This document shows, in pieces, positions 1 through 14,185 of a DNA stretch of 64,000 nt. Location: NCBI RefSeq assembly GCF_003589595.1, contig NW_020654080.1:234604-298603 (forward strand), written 5' to 3'. Numbering within the stretch: position 1 is the stretch's first letter; each line of letters starts with the position of its first letter. This DNA comes from Hyposmocoma kahamanoa (lineage: Eukaryota; Arthropoda; Insecta; Lepidoptera; Cosmopterigidae). The notes beneath the pieces were generated by a model. That model was not told the DNA's origin and did not search any database. It was given only the letters and a program-made list of their open reading frames with translations. A program made the translations under genes and the position numbers.

Positions 1-117
1 ATTTAAATCGCGTATATTTGTTTTTTCAAACAAACCGACGTTTCGGGCCCTTTACAGGTCCCATGGTCACGGTTGACTGTGTCAAAGGGCCCGAAACGTC
101 GGTTTGTTTAAAAAACA
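1..117. repeat. Hairpin (inverted-repeat) element, copy A, cut by window edge
   Basis: Two arms face each other. Bases 1-50 read into a centre near 51-90, and bases 90-115 return the complement of 26-50 (CCGACGTTTCGGGCCCTTT against AAAGGGCCCGAAACGTCGG). The same arms occur at 45102-45245 and 52911-53115, and a single arm at 20550-20616. The right arm stops short here (after TTGTTTAAAAAACACA), so this copy is truncated on that side. The left side runs out of the window. No coding capacity is visible. Confidence 0.85.
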
Positions 118-239
118 CATTTCTAACTAAACAATAATATTAAACAACAAATTTTTCTGGCGCCTTCACCAGACGACCAGAACGTGTGACCACTGGTAAG
201 GGAATGTTTGAGTTGAACTGTAAGTCTTAGCATGGGCAT

Positions 240-795
240 GCATTGCTCTCTTTTATCAATGCGGATACATCTGCACAGGGCAGCTCGAGGTTGTACAAAG
301 ATCGCAAAGCTCGTAGGCGTTCACCAGTTGCGGTCATTATTCGGGCAACTCTATTGTGACCGTCAACACCGTCCCAATACTTCTATCCCCAACCCGAGAG
401 GCCACTCTACACGCTTCTCATCGTTAACTTCAACAAGAACCGTAACCGGAACATGTTTCCCCGATGTTCGTTTTTCCACTAAAAGCGCTAAATATTCACT
501 CCGAAACTTAGTGCTAACTTTTAGTGCTAACATAAACTCTTCGGTAGTACACAGTTCTAAGTTATGGCACGATACACCGCACAGGTAAACAGGGCTATCC
601 AACATTTTTCGCCCGAACGCAATTTCAAAGGGCCTGCGAAATCAACCCCGGTCACTTCAAAAAGAATACCACAACTTACGCGATCTGCTGGTAAAAGAGA
701 AACGGTAGCATTGCATGATTTGGCATTAAGCCGTCTACAAATTATACAGCTCTTTATAACACGTCTGACAAGCGTTCTACATCCTAAAATCCAAT
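240..795 (-). pseudogene. BEL/Pao integrase C-terminal fragment
   Basis: Minus-strand translation spread over two frames gives the BEL/Pao integrase block with FEVTGVDFAGPLKLRSGEK followed by FTCAVYRA. Further on comes the C-terminal block DEKRVEWPLGLGIEVL and then VARIMTATGERLRALRSLY, typical of the DUF5641 tail of Pao polyproteins. At least two frame breaks and in-frame stops separate the pieces, so it is a dead fragment. In the intact family this enzyme inserts retrotransposon cDNA into the genome. It directly follows the gag remnant, which shows that the pol centre was deleted. Confidence 0.75.
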
Positions 796-957
796 AACGC
801 TCTCGAAGCTAAGCTGTCAATGTTTGAAGTTCTCAAATATTGATAGCTATAACTACTTAATATTAATAAGTATAGCATGAAGATATTCTTTATGTTTTTG
901 CTCTACGAGCCGCTCAACTTTTGGACATTTTCGTAGCAAAATAGGGTAAACAAACTC

Positions 958-2224
958 TTCCGTATCACCAATGAGCTCCAACCGAGTTTTATTCATTCAT
1001 TAATGTGTAATGCCTTTTATCGCATGCTACACACTTAGGGCTTCCTTGGCAAAGTTTTGCTGTGTGGCCCTTTTTAAGACAAATAAAGCAAATTCGGCTC
1101 TTCTTCAAAAAATCAGTACGTTCTTCTAAATTCATTTTCATAGCGATTCTGCACTCTGAACTAGTATGAAAATCCTTATCACACCATATAAAACGAATCT
1201 CTTTTTAAATTCTTTTACGCTGTCATTAACCTTATCTTCTTTTTTGACAGTTGATGTCAAACAGGCTGCTGTGGGATTACTAGAAGTTCCTATCAAACCG
1301 AAGTGAGCCAACTGTATTCTTTCCTCAGACTCAACTTCCAATCTTGCGAACTCCAACAATTTTGGGAGTGGTTTATCTCCTTTCCTTTTGACACCATGGA
1401 ACTTATTCCATGCTCTTAAAATTTCGTCTGGCAATGCTGATTCTACGAGTGGGAATAAAAATGTTGCATACATGTCTTGCGTTAAGCTCATCGACTCCAA
1501 AGCTATAATTTGGGTCATAATTTTGTCATACAAAGCTCTCGTAGACAGTTTAATAGTGTTCTTTGAAATTACTAACTGAAGTAACTGTCTAACGTAATAG
1601 TCAAAGCGGTCCTTTAGTTGCTTAATAGCTTTTTGGTAATTCTGACCTGAAGGGAAACTTTCAATAAATTCTCTGGCACTTGTGCTTTTCTCCATGGCCT
1701 GCAGCAGATAATGCATTTTGTTCTTAAATTGGGACCAGAAACCTACCCAATTTTTAATTTCTCCATCAAAATTCGGTAACTGGAATTTTGGTAAACGAAA
1801 TCGATGAAAATTTGACGAGACCGAATGAGCAGTTTCAACATCTTTAAAGATCCTTGAGAAGAGACTCTTTTGGGAGATGGTGTAATGTAATTTAACAATC
1901 CTGTCGCTCTTTGGCATAATTCAAACCATCTTGAGTCATACTCATTGGTAGCTTCCAAATCTATTTCAAATTCTCTTTCATCTCTTTTTTCGTCATCTAA
2001 ATACGCTGTCAAAATTGCCTTTTTTTTGCTTTCATTAAATTAATTCTACGTTGTGATAACTTTTCCAGAAAACTACTAACCTTTGATGGAATTTTTCTTT
2101 CTATAGCATCCTCCAATTGTGTAGCGCACATTGTGAATAGTATTCTTGCTACTGTTCTTTCGGCTTTTGCGCGCTCCATTGTCACGGTCGTTGTAGTGGT
2201 TTTAGGGTCCGAGTCAAACGACAT
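958..2224 (-). pseudogene. BEL/Pao gag-like region (DUF1759 plus zinc knuckle), broken
   Basis: The start reads MSFDSDPKTT at 2224. A frame break near 2010 leads to the conserved block LPKFQLPNFDGEIKNWVGFW (about 1800-1740), then YLLQAM and ESFP. This is the DUF1759 signature of BEL/Pao gag proteins. About 250 residues later a CCHC zinc knuckle, CFICLKKGHTAKLC, lies at roughly 1050-1095 in another frame. The family protein packages retrotransposon RNA. Several frame shifts break the reading frame, so no functional product is expected. The strand and order match the integrase fragment at 240-795. Confidence 0.75.
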
Positions 2225-2306
2225 CTTAGGAATGACTGACGTTTATTGAGATACCTTCAATAACCGAACATTAATATAAATAATATTAAAGACTTAATAC
2301 TACCTA

Positions 2307-2441
2307 CTACATCTCCCTCCTTAAACTAAGTTACAAAATCGGAATTTACTGCTACATCTCCCTCTTTACTCTAATTTACAAAATCGGAATATAATGCTAC
2401 ATCTCCCTCTTTGCAATAAGTTACAAGATAGTAATCTAATA
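2307..2441. repeat. Tandem repeat, 45 bp x 3
   Basis: CTACATCTCCCTC recurs at about 2307, 2352 and 2397. Each copy is followed by a near-identical stretch ending TTACAAAATCGGAAT, giving three units of about 45 bp with a few mismatches. The array directly follows the gag-leader repeat that ends at 2310, so it may be the untranslated leader or LTR region of the BEL/Pao remnant. Confidence 0.75.
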
Positions 2442-2639
2442 TACTTTACATATATATGGCTAAATACAAACTAGACATTGATTAAAATTAACGATTTATT
2501 TTACACATTAAGAAGAAGAAGAAGAAAAAACTACTTTAAAGAAAAAAAAACTATTTTAACTTTTAGAATTTTTCAAATTTATTCACTTAAAGGAGATATA
2601 TACACCTAAAGAAAAACTTATTATTATACATTATGAAGG

Positions 2640-3182
2640 TTAATGACTATAAAAGATGGGCTGGCGCACAATTCTGCCACTGCGTGACTTTATTACATTT
2701 TGTGTTTCTGCGGGATTCGAACCCGCGTCACGCTGTAACTCCTGCCGCTGATTTGAAACCGAGCTACTGACATGTTCCCAGTCAATGTTTGAGGGATGGT
2801 AGGTAGATCTATGGACAGGTGGCGCTGCCACTGGTACCTCGTTATCAATACCTTTAGTACTGGTACCTTTAGGTATTTTTAACAGATGTTGACGATTACG
2901 GCGAAAAACTCCTCCATTTTCCGTTTCCACCCAATAGGAACGATTACCTCTAGCCCTATTGATTATTTTTGAATTTATCCACACATTTTTGTTTCTCATT
3001 TTTACTGTATCATTTGGATTCAAACTTCCCAGGTTTCGCGTTCCTTTGTCGTAACTTTCCTTGTATTTATGTATTCTTTTCTCTCTATCGACTATTACCG
3101 TTTGTTTGTTTGCTGTTTTTGGTTGAAGATTTTTAACGTAAACTGGCAATCTAGTGGTTTTAGGGTCCGAGTCAAACGACAT
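2640..3182 (-). pseudogene. Gypsy-type integrase C-terminal tail fused to a gag-like leader
   Basis: This open frame of 180 codons starts with MSFDSDPKTT, identical to the start of the BEL/Pao gag at 2224. It then passes into a segment ending in NRSYWVETENGGVFRRNRQH, which resembles the polyprotein end (integrase C-terminal chromatin-side domain) of gypsy/Ty3-like elements. No integrase core (DDE) is present in the frame. The first 28 coding bases plus about 87 upstream bases (3154-3267) duplicate 2196-2310. It looks like a recombinant or deletion derivative rather than a host gene. The frame is intact, so a short chimeric product is possible, but I see no support for function. Confidence 0.55.
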
Positions 3183-3267
3183 CTTAGGAATGACTGACGT
3201 TTATTGAGATACCTTCAATAACCGAACATTAATATAAATAATATTAAAGACTTAATACTACCTACTA
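3154..3267. repeat. 115-bp direct repeat, second copy of 2196-2310
   Basis: This segment is nearly identical over its whole length to 2196-2310. It contains the start MSFDSDPKTT on the minus strand and the AT-rich bases that precede it. It is likely a retrotransposon leader or LTR boundary. Beyond it the two copies diverge abruptly (CATCTCCCTC against GTCGTTATTT). Confidence 0.8.
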
Positions 3268-8771
<5,504 letters not shown>

Positions 8772-8816
8772 AGGGGGCTGGTTGAATCGATAACTTGTCA
8801 TTCGTATTCTACTTTT

Positions 8817-8822
8817 AATAAA
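8817..8822 (+). terminator. PSMA6 polyadenylation signal AATAAA
   Basis: A canonical AATAAA lies 46 bp after the PSMA6 stop codon, followed by GTTTTACTG. Only about 64 bp then separate it from the stop codon of the convergent nuclease gene. Confidence 0.75.
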
Positions 8823-8885
8823 CGTTTTACTGCTAAAACTTAAGGCTACTTTCATTTGGAACCCTCCCGCCCCACCGCGCTAGAA

Positions 8886-11800
8886 CTACGCGTAAGAGTC
8901 CACGAGCATGCCGGCGTCGCCGGCCGGCACGTCGGCCAGGGCGCGCCGCGGCATCTCGGCGACGACGGCCGCGAAGTCGTGCACGGGGCAGCAGAACACG
9001 AGCCCCTGCGCGGGCACCTCGTAGTTGCGGTTCTCGCGCAGGTCGCGCAGCCACGCGGCGCGGCCGCAGGCGCTCTCGCAGAAGACGCGCTCGCGGATCT
9101 CGCTGACGGCCACGAAGGGGTCGTTGAGCAGCACCAGCGCCAGCGCGCGCCGGGCGGCGGCGTCGTGCACCACCGTCCACACGTACTGCGGCACCGGGAA
9201 GCGGCCGGGCTTGAGGAACAGCGGCCGGCGGGCGGCGCCGGCGCGCAGCGACAGCACGCCGTGCGTGCCCGCGTACACGTCCAGCGCCCGCGGCGGCGCC
9301 GCGCGCAGCAGCCGCGCCACGTCGCGCTGCAGGTGGCGCAGGTTGCCGGCCGCCACGCCGCGCCACGCCAGCACGGCGCCGGCCTCGAAGCCGGCGGCGC
9401 GCGCGCTCTGGCCGTCGAAGTAGCGCGGCGCCAGCAGCGGCGCCGCCGTCAGCGCCTGCGCCGCCAGCGCCACGCGCTCGGGCCGCAGCAGCCCGCGCAG
9501 GCGCCGCTCCAGGCGCGCGTCGTCCGAGAACAGGCGCCGCGCGTCGGCGCGCAGCCGCGCGTCGAACAGCTGCTGCAAGTTGCCCAGCAGGCTGAGCGGC
9601 GCGCGCGCCTCGCTGTGCGGCGGCAGCGCCAGGCCGGCCGGCGCGTTGCCGGCGCGCGCGAAGGCGGCCACGGCGCGGTCGGCGTCGAAGCACAGCGTGG
9701 CCAGGTGCCGCGGCGCGCCCGAGCNNNNNNNNNNNNNNNNNNNNNNNNNNNNNNNNNNNNNNNNNNNNNNNNNNNNNNNNNNNNNNNNNNNNNNNNNNNN
9801 NNNNNNNNNNNNNNNNNNNNNNNNNNNNNNNNNNNNNNNNNNNNNNNNNNNNNNNNNNNNNNNNNNNNNNNNNNNNNNNNNNNNNNNNNNNNNNNNNNNN
9901 NNNNNNNNNNNNNNNNNNNNNNNNNNNNNNNNNNNNNNNNNNNNNNNNNNNNNNNNNNNNNNNNNNNNNNNNNNNNNNNNNNNNNNNNNNNNNNNNNNNN
10001 NNNNNNNNNNNNNNNNNNNNNNNNNNNNNNNNNNNNNNNNNNNNNNNNNNNNNNNNNNNNNNNNNNNNNNNNNNNNNNNNNNNNNNNNNNNNNNNNNNNN
10101 NNNNNNNNNNNNNNNNNNNNNNNNCGAAGCACAGCGTGGCCAGGTGCCGCGGCGCGCCCGAGCCCGGCGCGCGCGTGCGCACGGCGCGGCCCTGCAGCGG
10201 CGGGGCGCAGTGCTCCACCTGCGCCCGCACCACCCGCCCGTGAGTCGCGGCCCCGCGCCGCACCCGACGCCCCGCCCCGCCCCGCCCCGCCCGCGCACCT
10301 CGTGCAGCACGTCCTCGAAGACGCTCTCCTGGCAGCCCAGCTCCAGCAGGTGCCGCAGCGCGCCGTCCGGGTGCGCCAGGAAGCGGCCGCCGCGGCACAC
10401 GGCACCCAGCGACTCGCGCAGCGGGTACGCCAGGAACTTGCCGCCGCCGCAGGCCAGCGTCACCTCGTCGCCGTCCTCGACGCGCACGGAGCCGTTGGCG
10501 GCCCGGTGCGACGTCACCAGCGGCATGTTGTCCGGCACGCACTCCTCGCACTCCAGGTCGATCACGCACGCCGCTGAAACGCGACTACCCTGCAGCCGGC
10601 TCGCTCCGATCGCGGTGCCGACGGGGTTAAACGAGATCGTGCATGTAAAACAATTTATTAGAGATTAAACTGATAGTGATTCGACCGGATATCCGTCGAG
10701 CGCTAATCCGATATCCGACCCGTTCCTGCAAACGTGTCGTAACCGGTTTAGACTGCGCATCGTGGGAGACAGATAGATTAGTGAATGATTGCATTTGCAC
10801 GTTCGCAATTTCATTTGTTGTGGTCGCTTAGCTTTTCTTTTTTCTTTCCTGTTTTATTAAATAAATAAAATAAGAATCATGTCAATCGACCGCTCCATTT
10901 CGAAATGAAAGTAGACACAAACAATCAAATAAAAAGGCAACAGACACAGTTTCGGATTTTAATAGTTATTAGTATTCCTAGATAAGTAATTTTCGTAGAT
11001 AACAGACCGCGGGCAATCATGTTTTAACAAGTTTTTGTTTTATAACCCAATTTGTGCATTCCTGTATCAATCGGCTGGTTCATAGAATACTTGTTCTTAC
11101 TTGTTGAGTACGATTGAGCGTCGAATGAGATAAACGAGTTTATGCATGTTTGTCTTATTCCTGTCGGTGCGTGCTGCTTATGCAATCCTATATAAACAAC
11201 GTAATATTTATTTTATTTTCATTTGCGGTTTCGCGCGTAATAGATAAGCAGTACTTAAGTTCAACACTTACTTACGTATTTCTCAAAACAAAACAATGTC
11301 CGAAGTAAAAAAAAAGAGACGGCAATACGAATGTATTCAATTCTGATTCATTGAAAATCCCACAAACCCATAGACGCCTTTGTGCCTTCTATGTGTAAAA
11401 ACATTTTCTAATGTAGCAATGAAGACTTCAAGACTGCAAGATCATTTGAATAAAATGCATCCAGATAAGAAAGACAAGAATGTAGCGTATTTTCAAGACC
11501 TAGAGAAGAAGCATAATGCTCAGCCAAGTGTAGCAAAACTCTTTTCGGCGGCTGCTAAGCAAGATGACGACGGACCACGAGTTACGTACATACAATATCT
11601 CTTTGTTAATTTCTCAAAAAGGCAAACCACACAACATCGGAGAAGAGTTAATTTTGCCAGCAATAAAGGAAATAATAACTACTGTGCTGTGTGAAAAATT
11701 CCTTTGAGTAATCAATTCTGTGCAAAGACGAATTGATGAAATGGCCGAAAACATTGAAGAATCATTGTGCAATCATCTGACGACTAGGCAATTCTCAATT

Positions 11801-14185
11801 CAGCTCGATGAGTCCACTTTACCAACTAATGAAGCATTGTGCTGTTTTACGTGAGGTTTATTAAAGATGAGAAAATATGTCAAGAACTATTGTTTGCTAG
11901 AAATTTAGAGACCGATACAAAAGGCGAAACCATATTCAATACATTGGAAAAGTTTTGTGATGACAAAGAGATTTCCTTGAAATATATTATATCAGTTCCT
12001 ACGGATGGCGCTCCGGCTATGACAGGGCTATAAAGGCTTCATAGCGTACTTAAAAAATAAAATTCCAGATGTCCTTGCTGTACATTGCGTTATTCATAGA
12101 CTACATTTCGTTGCTAGAAATTTAAGTGAACGACTATTTCAATTTTCAATCACTGCAATATGTCAACAAAGCAGTCAATTAAATCCGTAACAGCTCTTTG
12201 AATGATAGATTATTTCATCAGCTTAGTGTTACTAACTTAGAGGATGGGAAAAATAATAAACATAGTTTAAGGTTACTGACGAAGATTTCAACCGTTTGTT
12301 GTTTCATACTGACGCTTGTTGGGTATCAAGAGGCAATTGTCGGGCTCGATTTTACAACCTATTTGACTCTGTGATAGAGTTCTTGGAAACTAAAGATACA
12401 GAATTGCGCAACAAGCTCATTACATCAAAGAATGATATAGCTTACATGACAGACCTGTATAAATTGTTCAATGACATGAATCTCCAATTGTAAGCGATGA
12501 ACTAAATTTAATTAATATAAAAAATGTCGTTGCTGCTTTCGCAGCCAAATTGCTTCTACACAAAAAGAATATGGGCAGACGTGAGTTTCACAATTTTCCG
12601 AATTTATCAGTATCCTGCTGTAACGACATGCCTACTGCCAACATTTGGAAAAACTTCCACATTGACTTCACCGAACGTTACCAGGACATTTTGAACTTGG
12701 AAATACCAGACTGGGTGTTGGATCCGTTTTCAAATGTCAACACAGCAATATCACCTCAGCTGGAAGAATAACTTATAGAATTGACAACGAACGAGGAAAT
12801 AAAAATCAAGTTCCAAAATGACTACCAAGAATTTTGGCTACAAAAACCGATCCCGCAATTGTACCCTGGATTGTGGTCAAGCGTTCAACGATTCTTGATA
12901 GCATTCCCATCGTCATATTTGTGTGAACGTGGTTTTAGTGCTATGACAACGCTGCTTACTAAAAAGAGAAATCGTTTGCATGTTACCGAACGTGGTGACT
13001 TGCAGCTGTTCTTGAGTAAATTGGAACTTGATATCAACAAACTTATTAAACAGCATCAGATTCATCCTTCACATTAGTTTTTATATTAGAATCGATTGTG
13101 TTTAGTATGTTTTTTATTTTGAATAAAAGATACTCTGTCTGAATACTATAAAGTTGCGTTTCAATAATCATTCTCGGCAGGTGTAGCCCGTAAGAGTTAA
13201 CTTGAGACCTGAGCACCGTTGTGTACTACCTACTGCGCTCAGGTCTCAAGTTAGCTCTTGCACAACAAGTTTAGAATGAATGTTTAATCTCCGCTAATAT
13301 AGCTCACAATAATTAATTTAATTTGAAGTTGTAGTGGTTTTTAAGTAGGTAAAAAAATTGGATCGCTAAAAAATAATTTATTCTCAAAGTGGGCAGTAGA
13401 TAAAATAAGTTTGGGAACCCCTGCTTTAACTATATCAAAAATCTTAGTTCTTATTATTACGTCTTTAGTTATTTTATAAATGTAGCACTAGCACTTACTA
13501 AGCCAGTTACTATTTTGTTTCGATTTGATTTTATTAATTAGTTGTTTGTGATCTAACTATCCTAATTTTTTACCAGGTTTTACCAAAAAAATATTTGTAA
13601 TTCAACTTATATGTTGATACGAAAATAAAGGACGGATTATAATTTGCAGGCGCTCGTTTTAGCACCGTTTATAGAGAAAGGCTGTTCTTTGCAGCCGGTC
13701 TCGTTTATGAAAATAAACGTAACTTACTTTTACCACTTATGCAGAAACACATCTCTTCATTTTTTGCATTTGCTTAAATTTGAGTAGGTACTAAATTCAC
13801 CGATAAGTTTATAGTTCTTTACACTTACAAGTAATAGATTGTTAACGATGGTGTAGTTTCTGTTAATCCTATAACTATCCTATTTAACTAATAAATCAAT
13901 TTATTTGACGTACTTGTGTATTTTTCTTAGTATTAAACATCCGACATCCGGCCAGATAGTAAAATTGGCAGGATAAGCCGGATACCGGATATCCGTTTCA
14001 TCTCTTAAAATAAATATCTCGGGTCAAAGTACGAAAATTAGTCGATTCGACAGAAACTCGCTTGGAAAGGATCCTTTCCGATGCGAGAACAACTATGTAG
14101 TCTCTTTGTAGGCTCACTTACGATCCATTAGAGAAGCGAGTTTCACGCAGAAGAGCACGAGTACGCTGGACGTAATCCGCGCCAT
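8886..14185 (-). CDS. Secreted DNA/RNA non-specific endonuclease-like protein, catalytic motif apparently lost
   Basis: Exons on the minus strand: 14185-14122, 10573-10299 and 10218-8886 (containing the N gap). Exon 1 encodes a signal peptide (MARITSSVLVLFCVKLAS) and ends at a GTAAGT donor. With one copy of the 39-bp repeat flanking the gap collapsed, the frame closes at 410 residues. The C-terminal half matches the Endonuclease_NS architecture of insect secreted nucleases: LDVYAGTHGVLSL, then PVPQYVWTVVHDAAARRAL, LLNDPF, and Cys-paired VFCESACG and LVFCCPVHDF. In active members the catalytic RGH motif and a metal-binding Asn lie before these. Here the site reads APRYFDGQSARAAGF (about residues 230-244), with no His, and the Asn position is not apparent. 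I therefore infer a non-catalytic relative, or one changed at its active site. Exons 2 and 3 are exceptionally GC-rich. An alternative is an unrelated secreted protein, but the C-terminal match makes this unlikely. Confidence 0.8.
9725..10124. other. Assembly gap (400 N) inside nuclease exon 3, flanked by an identical 39-bp repeat
   Basis: Bases 9686-9724 on the left and 10125-10163 on the right are identical over 39 bp. Collapsing them makes exon 3 894 nt long, a multiple of three, and joins the same codons smoothly (GAPRHLATLCF then DADRAV). Keeping the gap at its written length breaks the frame. The gap therefore looks like two contig ends that overlap, not missing sequence. Confidence 0.9.
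10271..10292 (-). other. G-quadruplex-type run at nuclease intron 2 donor
   Basis: On the minus strand five GGGGC-type runs follow the exon 2 donor (10298) within 6-27 nt, reading GCGGGGC repeated. Intron 2 is only 80 bp. Such a G-run array next to a 5' splice site could influence splicing and is also the kind of sequence that breaks assemblies. Confidence 0.6.
11296..13423 (+). mobile_element. hAT-superfamily transposon remnant (BED zinc finger, ZBED5/SCAND3-like transposase), dead
   Basis: It lies inside intron 1 of the nuclease gene, on the opposite strand. From ATG at 11296 the frame MSEVKKKRRQYECIQF is interrupted, then resumes with a BED-type zinc finger (CLLC, then HLNKMH at 11380-11465). 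Later blocks are QFSIQLDESTLPTNEALC, TDGAPAMTG, VLAVHCVIHR, then CWVSRGNC. The hAT C-terminal dimerisation block is SSYLCERGFSAMTTLLTKKR with NRLHVTERGDL (about 12900-13010). At least six stops or frameshifts are visible. A 3' terminal inverted repeat ending GTTTGGGAACCCCTG closes at 13423. I cannot find its 5' partner, so the copy seems 5'-truncated. Confidence 0.88.
13191..13260. repeat. Short strong hairpin in the 3' part of the hAT element
   Basis: AAGAGTTAACTTGAGACCTG (from 13192) pairs with CAGGTCTCAAGTTAGCTCTT (to 13259) with one mismatch, enclosing a loop of about 23 bases. It sits after the transposase frame and before the terminal repeat, so it is probably a subterminal element of the transposon. 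It also has the dimensions of a microRNA precursor. Confidence 0.75.

Larger units (their letters stand above)
184..2310 (-). mobile_element. BEL/Pao-type LTR retrotransposon, internally deleted remnant
   Basis: Read on the minus strand, a gag-like region (2224 down to about 958) is followed almost directly by the end of the integrase region (about 800 down to 240). Protease, reverse transcriptase and RNase H are missing between them. Stops and frameshifts break both parts. The segment 2196-2310, which holds the gag start and the bases before it, is repeated at 3154-3267. It therefore probably includes the end of the element's long terminal repeat, but no complete LTR pair can be delimited. 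The copy cannot be autonomous. The BEL/Pao assignment rests on the DUF1759-like gag block and the integrase block described in separate entries. Confidence 0.75.

Noticed and set aside
2307..2441. Possible CRISPR-like array
   Set aside because: Three 45-bp direct tandem units without spacers in a eukaryotic retrotransposon context.
2690..2760. tRNA-like box B (GGGTTCGAATCCCGC) on the minus strand
   Set aside because: No box A at the right distance and no acceptor stem. It falls inside the open retrotransposon frame.
8833..10669. Long open frames on both strands through the GC-rich nuclease exons
   Set aside because: They are shadows of GC-rich coding sequence and include the N gap. Only the minus frame that fits splice phases is kept.
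11380..13077. Domesticated ZBED-like host gene
   Set aside because: Many stops and frameshifts and a transposon terminal repeat at the 3' end show a dead hAT copy.
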